Origin: SURF-32 sp964648365
GTDB lineage: Bacteria > Planctomycetota > Phycisphaerae > UBA1845
Reading direction: 5' to 3'
DNA length: 14,295 bases
Assembly: GCA_964648365.1 (NCBI GenBank)
Contig: CAZYLK010000165.1
Coordinates: 1-14,295 of the forward strand
Below are positions 1 through 6,975 of this stretch, one piece after another. The translations under genes and the position numbers were made by a program. Position 1 is the stretch's first letter; each line of letters opens with the position of its first letter. The notes beneath the pieces are model-generated. The model saw only the letters and a program-made list of their open reading frames with translations. It had not been told where the DNA came from and made no database searches.

Positions 1-1
1 C

Positions 2-153
2 CTATCGCGGCAGCGGGAGGTCATCGCGACCATCCCGTGCGAGGACATCGGCGTGGTCGTCGTCGATCACCCGGCCGTGACCTACACGCACGGAAGCGAC
101 TGGAGATTCCCCTTTCGTGTACCTCAGCGGCTACCGGTGCATGTGGGTGCTGA
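2..153 (+). pseudogene. cas1: cas1 remnant (internal deletion, 5' end outside the window)
   Basis: Cas1 is the integrase subunit that inserts new spacers with Cas2. Reading from base 2, the translation IPCEDIGVVVVDHPAVTYTH matches the N-terminal beta-domain of type II Cas1 (the IPLEDIAVIII-type stretch, around family residues 15-45). A Cas1 normally runs on for about 250 more residues, including the alpha-helical catalytic domain. Here the match ends near base 91, and cas2 begins at 117. The frame starting at base 1 reads ARKRLEIPLSC and stops at 153, overlapping the cas2 start; this could be the displaced Cas1 C-terminus, which would make the junction near 80-95 an out-of-frame internal deletion. 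I see the fragment directly. Whether the loss is biological or an assembly collapse cannot be decided here. As it stands it cannot encode a working integrase. Confidence 0.6.
102..106 (+). promoter_or_regulatory. Ribosome binding site for cas2
   Basis: GGAGA lies 10 nt before the GTG at 117 and decides that start over the internal ATG at 141. In the cas2 frame there is a stop at 78-80 and no ATG, GTG or TTG between it and 117. Confidence 0.6.
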
Positions 154-446
154 CGATGTTCGATCTGCCGGTGGACACGTCGGCGGCGCGGCGGAACTAC
201 GCGCAGTTCCGCAAGAAGCTCTTGCAGGACGGGTTCAGCCGGCTACAATATTCGGTCTATGTTCGCCACTGCGCCAGCGAGGAAAACGCCGTCGTTCACA
301 TCACCCGCGTCGAACAGGCGGTGCCGCCTGACGGCGAGGTTCGCGTGCTCGTCTTCACGGACAAACAGTTCGAGCGGATGCGCGTTTTCTGGGGAAAACG
401 GCGCAAACCGGCCCGCCCCGCCCCCCAACAGCTCGAGTTTTTCTGA
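117..446 (+). CDS. cas2: CRISPR-associated endoribonuclease Cas2 (type II-C-like)
   Basis: Cas2 is the small structural partner of Cas1 in the spacer-acquisition complex. The 109-residue product has the normal length for the family. Near the N-terminus it shows SGYRCMWVLTMFDLPVDT, the first beta strand with the conserved aspartate of the ferredoxin fold, worded as in Cas2 of type II-C loci. RRNYAQFRKKLLQDGF (helix 1), LQYSVYVRHC (strand 2) and VRVLVFTDKQF (strand 4) follow. The C-terminus QLEFF resembles the short hydrophobic tail of this group. The GTG start is backed by the GGAGA site. The gene lies between the cas1 remnant and the array, with 48 bp from its stop to the first repeat, the usual cas1-cas2-array order. 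It appears intact although cas1 is broken. Confidence 0.93.
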   Translation: MYLSGYRCMWVLTMFDLPVDTSAARRNYAQFRKKLLQDGFSRLQYSVYVRHCASEENAVVHITRVEQAVPPDGEVRVLVFTDKQFERMRVFWGKRRKPARPAPQQLEFF

Positions 447-494
447 CGCCGCTGCGCTGCAACTCCTTGCGGCTACTTGGCTTGTGAGGCGGCG

Positions 495-1255
495 AGTGTA
501 ATCGACCTCAGCCTGGGAGCAATCCGCAACTGCTCCAGTCGTCGCCGACCAATCCTTGGCAGTGTAATCGACCTCAGCCTGGGAGCAATCCGCAACAGAA
601 TCGAGTCGTTCCGCGACCGGTCCGCCAGTGTAATCGACCTCAGCCTGGGAGCAATCCGCAACAGTCCACCTGATACACCGCCAGCGGCGCCGAGTGTAAT
701 CGACCTCAGCCTGGGAGCAATCCGCAACGACGAGGGGCTGGTCGTCGTCGATCCGATCAGTGTAATCGACCTCAGCCTGGGAGCAATCCGCAACAGATCC
801 ATGTCGCGACAGTCGCGCCTGTCCAGTGTAATCGACCTCAGCCTGGGAGCAATCCGCAACAGAAGCGAGGCGCGGCATGACGTGCATCCAAGTGTAATCG
901 ACCTCAGCCTGGGAGCAATCCGCAACTTCAGGTCCACGATCAGCGGTCCGCCGCTCAGTGTAATCGACCTCAGCCTGGGAGCAATCCGCAACAACGGGAT
1001 CGGGATCGTATCACCGGCTGGAAGTGTAATCGACCTCAGCCTGGGAGCAATCCGCAACTGCCCTGGCCGTGGATGCACTCCTGCCCGTAGTGTAATCGAC
1101 CTCAGCCTGGGAGCAATCCGCAACTCACGATCTCCCCGCCGGACCTGATCGGATAGTGTAATCGACCTCAGCCTGGGAGCAATCCGCAACTGACTGACGT
1201 CGGCGTCATTGGTGATCGAAGTGTAATCGACCTCAGCCTGGGAGCAATCCGCAAA
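495..1255. CRISPR. CRISPR array, 12 repeats of 36 bp and 11 spacers, type II-C-like
   Basis: The repeat begins AGTGTAATCGACC and ends GCAATCCGCAAC on this strand. Repeats start at 495, 561, 627, 693, 759, 825, 891, 957, 1023, 1089, 1155 and 1220. Copies 1-11 are identical; copy 12 ends GCAAA instead of GCAAC. Ten spacers are 30 bp and the last (1191-1219) is 29 bp. All spacers are distinct. Read on the minus strand the repeat starts GTTGCGG and ends TTACACT, the same general form as type II-C repeats such as the meningococcal one (GTTGTAG...TACAAT). By that analogy crRNAs would be transcribed on the minus strand, toward cas2, perhaps from -10-like TACACT at each repeat end. Direction is not proved. 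The array stops 24 bp before an assembly gap, so it may be longer. No tracrRNA was recognised. Confidence 0.98.
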
Positions 1256-1389
<134 letters not shown>

Positions 1390-1657
1390 GCCAAGCCAAC
1401 GCACTGATCCCCCTTCACGGGTTGCTCCTGCGCGATCAGTCTTCTGGCGTGGTCGAAGTTGGTCTGCCCGACGGCAGCGTGGCGGACTGCGGCGGCAGTT
1501 GCAGCGCCGCACCGCCCGAACGTGGCAAAAGCGCGAATTCCCGGCTAGAACATAGGGATGCGGCTCGATGAGCCTCTTCGAGACGCAACCCGGACGAATG
1601 CGTTCCGCGCGGCGCGTGTTCTGAGCCATACTCTGAAACCGGGATACTGCCCAGACG
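1390..1657. other. Non-coding stretch upstream of the mechanosensitive channel gene
   Basis: I see no recognisable gene in either strand. A small perfect hairpin, GGCTC-GAT-GAGCC, lies at 1562-1574 without a following T tract. CATACT (1627-1632) and GATACT (1643-1648) are -10-like but have no convincing -35 partner. Confidence 0.4.
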
Positions 1658-4600
1658 ATGTCTAAACTGAACCGACGCATGGATGGCGTCACCGCCGCGG
1701 CGTTGAATCGCGCAGCATCGGGCTGCGCGCTTATCGTCGCGATGGCGGCGTGCTTTTCACCGGGCGTACAAGCCCAGGACGCCGCGGACGATCCTGCCGC
1801 CTTCCTGCGGCCGCTGCCGACGACGCACGAGCAGCGGCAGGACGTGCGTGCGCGGGTCGAGGCGCGGATCGCGGCGCTGACGCCGACGGTGCAGCCGGCG
1901 GAGGGCGCCGGCGAGGCGCAGCTCGACGCCCACAAAGCACGGCTGGAGGCGTGGCGGGCGCTGCTGGCGGAACTCGATCGGGCTGACGCGCTGGCCGCAC
2001 AGATCGCGCGATTGTCCGATCCGGAGGAAGCGGCCCGCGTCGCCCGCGAGATCGCGGATGTCGAGGCGCGGACGCGGTCGATCCAGGCTGCGCCCAGCCC
2101 GTGGACCGTGACCGACGAACTCGTCGCGGCCGCGGCGGAACTCGTCACCACGGCCGAGGCGCGGGTCAAGGCGCTGTCCACGCAGGTGGCCGAGTATCAG
2201 ACGCTGCTGGGCGGCGGCTTCGACGAGCAGCGGCAGGCGTTGCAGGCTCAGCGCAAGGATATCGAGTCGCGCGCGGCTCAGCTTCGCAGCCCGTCCATCA
2301 CCGCGCCCTCGACAACGCCGAATTCGACCCAGCCGCAGCCGGGCGCAACCCCGTCCGTTTCACCGCCGTCGGAACCGTCGTCACAGGGGAATGGTCAGCC
2401 ATCCGGAAGCCAGAAGTCCGACGGTCCGCCGCCGGCGGAGCAGCCGCCGACCAATCCGCCGGCGGGTCAACAGCCGAGCCCGCCGCCGGCCGCGACACCA
2501 CCGCCCCCCCCGGCGCCGCTGACGCCCGCGATGATCGCCGTCCAGCGCGAACGGCTCCAGGTCGCGATCGCCCGCATCGACCTGGCCGTGCAGAACCTCC
2601 AGGCCGAGCAGCAGCGCGTCGATCTGGCGATCCAGCGCGATCAGCGGCTGCTGGCGGTGTGGAAGGAGCGGCTCACCGTCGCCGGTGAGCGGGCGACGCG
2701 GCTGCGGAACCGCCACGGCAAGCTCAAGATCCAGGAGATCGAACGGGCGCTGGCGCAGACCACCGACCCCGTCGAGCAGGCGCGCTTGCAGCTACGCCTG
2801 TTCGCCACCCGCGCCCGCTTCAAGTATTTCGACCTTCCGCCGGCGGGCGCGCAGCCCGGCAAGCTCCCCGCGCCCGCGCCGCGAGAGTCGCTGGAAGCGG
2901 AGATCACCGGCTCGACTTCGAGGTGGACGGGCGTAAAGAGCGGGCTGGAACTGTATCGGTCAGAAACGCTGCGGAGGCTGCGGGTGGCACTGCGCGCCGA
3001 GCGCAACGACTGGCAGGCGCGCGTCGATACGCTCAGCCGCGGCCGGGCGGCGACCGAAGCCGAAATCTTGCGCATCGAGGGCATCCGTCAGCGCGGCCAG
3101 GCGCGCTTCGACGAACTCGCCGCTGCGCTGACGGCACTGGCCGGAGAGCGCTCAACCGGCGCGGAGGAGCTGGCCGCCATCGAAGCCACCACGGCCGCCG
3201 AGCGCCGGCAGCTTCGCGAAGCGGCACAGCAGGTCGTCGAACGGCTGCGCGAGACCGCCGATCGCGCCGGCCAGAACCTCGAACTGATCGGCGAGCATCA
3301 GAAGTTCCTCGCGACCGTCGATCAGGCGATGCGATGGCAGCGCCTGACCAGCCGCAACGCCGGCATCCTGTTGGTCGACTGGCCCGGCGCCTGGGCGGAG
3401 CTGCGCGGCGTCTGGGGGGGGCTGGTCGGGGAGCCACCCTCGACAGACGCGGCCACGGCTGATCTGGATCTTGAAGGCGACTCGGCCGGCACGCCGGTAC
3501 GGCGGCGCGTGTACGACCTGCGCAGCCGGTGGTCTGCGGCGCTGGGCGCCGTCGGCGGAGGGCAGTGGACGTGGGTGGCGCTGAGCCTGGCGGCGGCCGT
3601 GGCGCTGGGGTGGGGCGTGTTGTGGCTGGCGCGGCGGCGCGGCGTGTCGCTCGCGCAGCGCATCGCGGAAGACTGGCAGCGGGCCCGCGAAAGCGAAGAG
3701 GTGGGCGCGATGTACGGCGTCAGCGCCCGCGTGGATCTGTGCCTGTGGAACATGATCGGCGATCTGGGCATCCCGCTGCTGGCGGCGGGCGTGCTCGCGG
3801 CCGCGGCGTGGCAGCTTACGGCTGAGCCGTCCATACATCGGTCGGTTCTCGTGTTGCTCGGCGTCATGGTCGGCGCGGCCGTGGTCGTCCGGCTGATTCA
3901 TCACCTGTTCGAGGCGCACAGCCCGCCGCACCGGGTCATCCCGTGCAGCGACGAGGTGGCCGGGCATTATCGACAGTGGCTGGCGGCGCTGGTGATCTTC
4001 ACGGCCGTGATGCTTCCCGTGCCGTTGTTGCTCTATCTCGAAGCGACCGGGGCCATCCTGCGAGAGGCGTTCGTCGGCGCGCTCAAGACGGGCGTACTCG
4101 TGATGCTGCTGGTGTTCATGTTTCCGCGACGGCGGGTGCTGGGTGAACTGAGCCGCGAAAAGGCCCGCTGGACGAGCATGTTGGCGTTCGTGCTGTATCC
4201 GCTGGCGCAGACGATGGTGCTGGCGCTGCTGGTGCTGGAACTGGCGGGCTTCGGCGTGCTGGTCTCCTACGTGGCGCTGGGCGTGCTGGCGTCGGTGGTG
4301 CTGCTGTTGCTGCTGACGGTGGTAACGGGCTACGTCAACGACGCGATCGAGCATCGATTCGTCGTGGCGGCGGGGGGAGANNNNNNNNNNNNNNNNNNNN
4401 NNNNNNNNNNNNNNNNNNNNNNNNNNNNNNNNNNNNNNNNNNNNNNNNNNNNNNNNNNNNNNNNNNNNNNNNNNNNNNNNGGCGCCGATGACGTCCCGCG
4501 GGCGAGCTATTTCGTCTCGCTGCTGCGGGCGCTGGTGAACCTGGCCGCGATCCTGGCGGTGGGGGCGGGGCTGATCTTCGTGTGGGATGTTCCGCTCGAC

Positions 4601-5161
4601 CACGAATGGCTCAACACCCGCTCGATCGGCCTGGGTTTGCTGGTGATTCTGCTGGCGGTCATCGGCGAGCGCGTCAGCTTTGCCGCGCTGCTGACGCTGC
4701 GGCGCAGCGGCCGTTTGCCGGAAAGCACCACCCGCCTGTTTCATCGCTGGGCGCGCACGCTGATCGTCATCGTGGCCGGCCTGGTCTTGATCGCGATTGC
4801 CGGCTGGAAGGTCGAAAGCCTGTGGACGTTTTTCACCACGCTACTGGCCATGATCGCCATCGGCTTCGTGGCCGTGTGGAGCATCCTGAGCAACCTGCTG
4901 GCCACGCTGATCATCCTCATCTGGAAGCCCTTCAACGTCGGCGACGAGGTCGAACTGCTGCCCGAAGGTCTGGTCGGCGAAGTGGTGGACATCAACTTCA
5001 TGTACACCATCCTGGAAAACGCCGACGGCGGCCGCACGGCCGTCCCCAACAGCCTCTTCGCCCAGAAGTTCATCAAACGAAAACGCATCCAGAGAGGCCC
5101 CGTCCGAACCCTCGCCGAGCAGCTTGAAGCACCGGAGGCGATCAAGCCGGAGAAGGCGTAA
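1658..5161 (+). CDS. Large MscS-superfamily mechanosensitive ion channel (MscK/MscM-like)
   Basis: A predicted inner-membrane channel that opens under membrane tension and relieves hypo-osmotic shock. The product is about 1,167 residues including 34 unknown ones from the gap. Order: signal peptide (about 1-40, ending FSPGVQAQ); an Arg/Glu/Ala-rich coiled coil (about 50-210); a Pro/Ser/Gln-rich linker (about 215-290); a second long coiled coil (about 290-560); then about ten hydrophobic helices from residue 637. The last helix and beta domain (about 1057-1140) carry the MscS signature: AVWSILSNLLA for the pore helix, then IWKPFNVGDEVEL, GEVVDINFMYT and TAVPNSLFAQK. The protein ends about 25 residues later, so the C-terminal alpha/beta domain of MscS is missing. 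This size and a periplasmic coiled coil fit MscK/MscM. ATG 1658 gives the longest form; ATG 1679 also leaves a good signal peptide. No clear Shine-Dalgarno was seen. Confidence 0.88.
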   Translation: MSKLNRRMDGVTAAALNRAASGCALIVAMAACFSPGVQAQDAADDPAAFLRPLPTTHEQRQDVRARVEARIAALTPTVQPAEGAGEAQLDAHKARLEAWRALLAELDRADALAAQIARLSDPEEAARVAREIADVEARTRSIQAAPSPWTVTDELVAAAAELVTTAEARVKALSTQVAEYQTLLGGGFDEQRQALQAQRKDIESRAAQLRSPSITAPSTTPNSTQPQPGATPSVSPPSEPSSQGNGQPSGSQKSDGPPPAEQPPTNPPAGQQPSPPPAATPPPPPAPLTPAMIAVQRERLQVAIARIDLAVQNLQAEQQRVDLAIQRDQRLLAVWKERLTVAGERATRLRNRHGKLKIQEIERALAQTTDPVEQARLQLRLFATRARFKYFDLPPAGAQPGKLPAPAPRESLEAEITGSTSRWTGVKSGLELYRSETLRRLRVALRAERNDWQARVDTLSRGRAATEAEILRIEGIRQRGQARFDELAAALTALAGERSTGAEELAAIEATTAAERRQLREAAQQVVERLRETADRAGQNLELIGEHQKFLATVDQAMRWQRLTSRNAGILLVDWPGAWAELRGVWGGLVGEPPSTDAATADLDLEGDSAGTPVRRRVYDLRSRWSAALGAVGGGQWTWVALSLAAAVALGWGVLWLARRRGVSLAQRIAEDWQRARESEEVGAMYGVSARVDLCLWNMIGDLGIPLLAAGVLAAAAWQLTAEPSIHRSVLVLLGVMVGAAVVVRLIHHLFEAHSPPHRVIPCSDEVAGHYRQWLAALVIFTAVMLPVPLLLYLEATGAILREAFVGALKTGVLVMLLVFMFPRRRVLGELSREKARWTSMLAFVLYPLAQTMVLALLVLELAGFGVLVSYVALGVLASVVLLLLLTVVTGYVNDAIEHRFVVAAGGXXXXXXXXXXXXXXXXXXXXXXXXXXXXXXXXXXGADDVPRASYFVSLLRALVNLAAILAVGAGLIFVWDVPLDHEWLNTRSIGLGLLVILLAVIGERVSFAALLTLRRSGRLPESTTRLFHRWARTLIVIVAGLVLIAIAGWKVESLWTFFTTLLAMIAIGFVAVWSILSNLLATLIILIWKPFNVGDEVELLPEGLVGEVVDINFMYTILENADGGRTAVPNSLFAQKFIKRKRIQRGPVRTLAEQLEAPEAIKPEKA
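4381..4480. other. Assembly gap of 100 N inside the channel gene
   Basis: Exactly 100 N, a conventional placeholder length. The frame happens to continue across it, but the true number of missing bases, and so the number of transmembrane residues lost, is unknown. Confidence 0.97.
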
Positions 5162-5165
5162 TTAG

Positions 5166-5225
5166 GGCACCGGCTTCGGGCCTGTGACGTGCAGGGCAGC
5201 TTGCGGCGCCGGTTTGCAGCCGGTG
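5166..5225. terminator. Two imperfect hairpins between convergent genes, possible terminator
   Basis: Hairpin 1: CACCGGC (5168-5174), loop TTCGG, GCCTGTG (5180-5186), one mismatch, preceded by GGGCAC-type flank. Hairpin 2: CGCCGG (5207-5212), 7-nt loop, CCGGTG (5220-5225), one G-U pair. They fill the 83 bp between the channel stop and the yggS stop. Neither has a U tract, so a terminator role is a guess. Both look like worn members of the palindrome family found at 6097, 9544, 12092, 12220 and 14188. Confidence 0.4.
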
Positions 5226-5239
5226 AATCGTTCCGCGTC

Positions 5240-5267
5240 ATCCGCTATTCGTCGTTCGCCATTTCCT
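5240..5267. repeat. Degenerate ATTCGCY heptamer tract over the yggS stop
   Basis: Four consecutive 7-mers can be read: ATCCGCT, ATTCGTC, GTTCGCC and ATTTCCT. They match the cleaner tract at 9599-9640 in spacing and orientation. The yggS stop codon (TAG, minus strand) and its last residues MANDE fall inside the tract. Confidence 0.55.
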
Positions 5268-6036
5268 CCTCCGCCGCCGGCTCCATAATGCCGTCGAAGA
5301 AGGCGCTGCCGATGCGAAGAAGCGTGGCGCCGAACTCGATCGCGTGCTCGAAGTCGTTCGTCATGCCGATGGACAGTTCGATGAAGTCGTCGCCGCCGAT
5401 GCCTTCGTGGCGGATTTCGTGAAAAAGATCGCGCGTTCGCTCGAAGACGCCGCGGATCTCGGCGACGTCGTCGGTCAGTGGACCCATCGCCATCAGGCCG
5501 CAGAGGCGGACGCGCTTGAGCGTCGCGATCATCTCGGCCAGGTGGACGGCCGCGGCCACCGCCACGCCGTGCTTGTTCGCTTCGCCGGCGACGTTGACTT
5601 CCAGCAGCACGTCGGTCGTGACGCCCGCCTCCATCGACTGCGCGTTGATCTCCTCCGCCAGCCGCAGCGTGTCCACCGAGTGAATGACGCCGGCCCACTT
5701 CAGCAGCGGCTTGACCTTGTTGCGCTGAAGATGGCCGACCTGATGCCAGCGCGGCAGGTCGTCGAGGGTCAGCGAGGTGGCGGGGTTGTCGCGCTGACGT
5801 TCCACCCACTCCCGCAGCGCGGCCGCCCGGCGGCAGAGTTCCTGTGGGCGACTCTCGCCCAGATCGCGGCAGCCGAGCTCCACCAGCGCGCGGATCACAT
5901 CCAGGGCAACGTACTTGGTGACGACGACGACGTGAACCTGGTCGCGCGGGCGCCCGGCCCGGTCGCAGGCGGCGTGGACCCGGTCCATCACGCGGTCAAG
6001 GTTGGCTCTGAGCTTGTGCTTCATGTTCGGTTCCAT
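5245..6036 (-). CDS. yggS: PLP homeostasis protein, YggS/PROSC family
   Basis: A cytoplasmic protein that binds pyridoxal 5'-phosphate and keeps its free level in balance; no enzyme activity is established for the family. The 263 residues cover the whole alanine-racemase-like TIM barrel. VVVTKYV places the PLP lysine at K41. LGESRPQEL replaces the common LGENRVQE. WHQVGHLQRNK, HSVDTLRLAEEIN, EVNVAGEANKHG, GLMAMGP and LSIGMTNDFEHAIEFG follow in the family order, with RIGSAFFDG near the end. The start could be the ATG at 6036 or the one four codons later; neither has a strong Shine-Dalgarno. The C-terminal tail past GIMEP is acidic and runs into the heptamer tract. The gene lies 127 bp downstream of the HIT gene on the same strand, and two tandem palindromes separate them, so co-transcription is possible but not assured. 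Confidence 0.93.
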   Translation of the reverse strand: MEPNMKHKLRANLDRVMDRVHAACDRAGRPRDQVHVVVVTKYVALDVIRALVELGCRDLGESRPQELCRRAAALREWVERQRDNPATSLTLDDLPRWHQVGHLQRNKVKPLLKWAGVIHSVDTLRLAEEINAQSMEAGVTTDVLLEVNVAGEANKHGVAVAAAVHLAEMIATLKRVRLCGLMAMGPLTDDVAEIRGVFERTRDLFHEIRHEGIGGDDFIELSIGMTNDFEHAIEFGATLLRIGSAFFDGIMEPAAEEEMANDE

Positions 6037-6096
6037 CCGATAAGAAGCGGCAGCGACTCCTTAAGGCTGCGACGGGAGGACGAGGTTCGCATCATC

Positions 6097-6156
6097 CCGG
6101 ACCACCGGTTGAAAACCGGTGCCACACCGGACCGCCGGTTGAAAACCGGTGCCACA
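6097..6156. repeat. Tandem pair of 30-bp units, each with a palindrome and GCCAC flank
   Basis: Units 6097-6126 and 6127-6156 differ at one base (A6104 versus G6134). Each contains CCGGTT-GAA-AACCGG followed by TGCCAC. Read on the minus strand this is GTGGCAC running into a CACCGGTT stem. They lie between the HIT and yggS genes and could fold in a shared transcript. Confidence 0.85.
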
Positions 6157-6163
6157 TGCGGGC

Positions 6164-6685
6164 TCAATCTGTCAGTCCGGCCTCCGCAGCATGGGCGCGA
6201 AGCTCCGCGTACAGGGCATCCAGCGCGTCCGGCACCACGCGGACCTTGCCGAGCACCGCCATGTAATTCGTATCGCCGTTCCACCGCGGCACGACGTGGG
6301 CATGCACGTGATCCGGCAGGCCCGCGCCGGCACACAAACCGAGATTATAACCAACGTTGAATCCCTGGGCGTTGACCGTCCGCTTCAGCAGCGCGACCGC
6401 CCGGCGAATCAGCTCCGACATCTGCCCGTACGTCTCGTCCGGCAGGTCCGCCAGCGCGCCGACGTGCGCGACCGGGGCGACCATCAGGTGGCCATTCGTG
6501 TACGGGAAGCGGTTCATGACCACCAGGCACTCCGGCCCGCGCCACACCACGTGATTGGCGGCATCGTCCTGGGGCGTCGCCGCGTACCGGCAGAGGAAGC
6601 AGCCCGATTCGGCCGCTTCGGCGGTCAGCGAACGGATGTAATCCATCCGCCAGGGCGCCCACAGGTTGCTGTTGAACTCGCTCAT
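6164..6685 (-). CDS. HIT family protein, Ap4A phosphorylase/hydrolase-like
   Basis: A predicted cytoplasmic enzyme acting on dinucleoside polyphosphates such as Ap4A or related nucleotide conjugates. The 173-residue product opens NLWAPWRMDYI, typical of the actinobacterial Ap4A phosphorylase-like branch. C29-x-x-C32 may bind zinc. VVMNRFPYTNGHLMVAP is the first core strand pair. GFNVGYNLGLCAGAGLPDH leads into the triad HVHAHVV, with H126, H128 and H130; by homology H128 is the nucleophile. PRWNGDTNYM follows. I chose the ATG at 6685, because the frame stays open upstream for 63 more codons but that part has no family resemblance and low complexity. No strong ribosome site was seen. A candidate promoter lies about 60 bp upstream. 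Exact substrate is not decidable from sequence. Confidence 0.9.
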   Translation of the reverse strand: MSEFNSNLWAPWRMDYIRSLTAEAAESGCFLCRYAATPQDDAANHVVWRGPECLVVMNRFPYTNGHLMVAPVAHVGALADLPDETYGQMSELIRRAVALLKRTVNAQGFNVGYNLGLCAGAGLPDHVHAHVVPRWNGDTNYMAVLGKVRVVPDALDALYAELRAHAAEAGLTD

Positions 6686-6747
6686 GCCACGTCGCCGCCG
6701 CGGCCGGTCGGCGCCACGGTGTCGCAATCTCGACTGAACCGCCGATA

Positions 6748-6776
6748 AGTGTACTGGCCCGCCGCGGGCCGGACAA
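6748..6776 (-). promoter_or_regulatory. Candidate sigma-70-type promoter for the HIT gene, with a palindrome in the spacer
   Basis: On the minus strand TTGTCC (6771-6776, 4/6 to TTGACA) and TACACT (6748-6753, 4/6 to TATAAT) are 17 bp apart. Transcription would start about 55 nt before the HIT ATG. The spacer holds the palindrome GGCCCG-CCG-CGGGCC (6756-6770), a plausible operator. Seen by eye only. Confidence 0.35.
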
Positions 6777-6954
6777 CCGCGGTCGGATCGAGGATTGGAC
6801 GCTCCGTCGCGGGCGCGGCAACTGCAAGCCACCGCCAACGGTGCGCGCGAGTCCATTCGGCAAAGGCCGTTCAACTTGGGGTCACGTCGGGCGAACGCGG
6901 AACGCTCGAAAACGGTGACTGACGCGACCGAGTGGTTCGCGGCGGTTGCTGATC

Positions 6955-6963
6955 TGGTATGCT
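6955..6963 (+). promoter_or_regulatory. Candidate extended -10 for the ATPase gene
   Basis: TGG-TATGCT matches an extended -10 (TGn plus 4/6 of TATAAT). It would start transcription only about 6-7 nt before the ATG at 6976, giving a nearly leaderless mRNA. The -35 region is poor. Confidence 0.28.
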
Positions 6964-6975
6964 AAGAACAACCGA

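Noticed and set aside
1007..1018. Twelve bases of spacer 8 (CGTATCACCGGC) also occur at 10609-10620 in the TolB-like gene
   Set aside because: Twelve of 30 bases with the flanks differing is expected by chance; not a self-targeting spacer.
243..1189. Open frames through the CRISPR array on both strands giving regular peptides such as SVIDLSLGAIRN and VADCSQAEVDYT
   Set aside because: They arise because the 66-bp period is a multiple of three and the repeat lacks stops in those frames. They are not repeat proteins.
3152..4744. Long minus-strand frame (530 codons) opposite the channel gene
   Set aside because: Gln/Arg/His-rich shadow typical of GC-rich antisense and crossing the N gap; the plus strand has clear membrane and MscS motifs.
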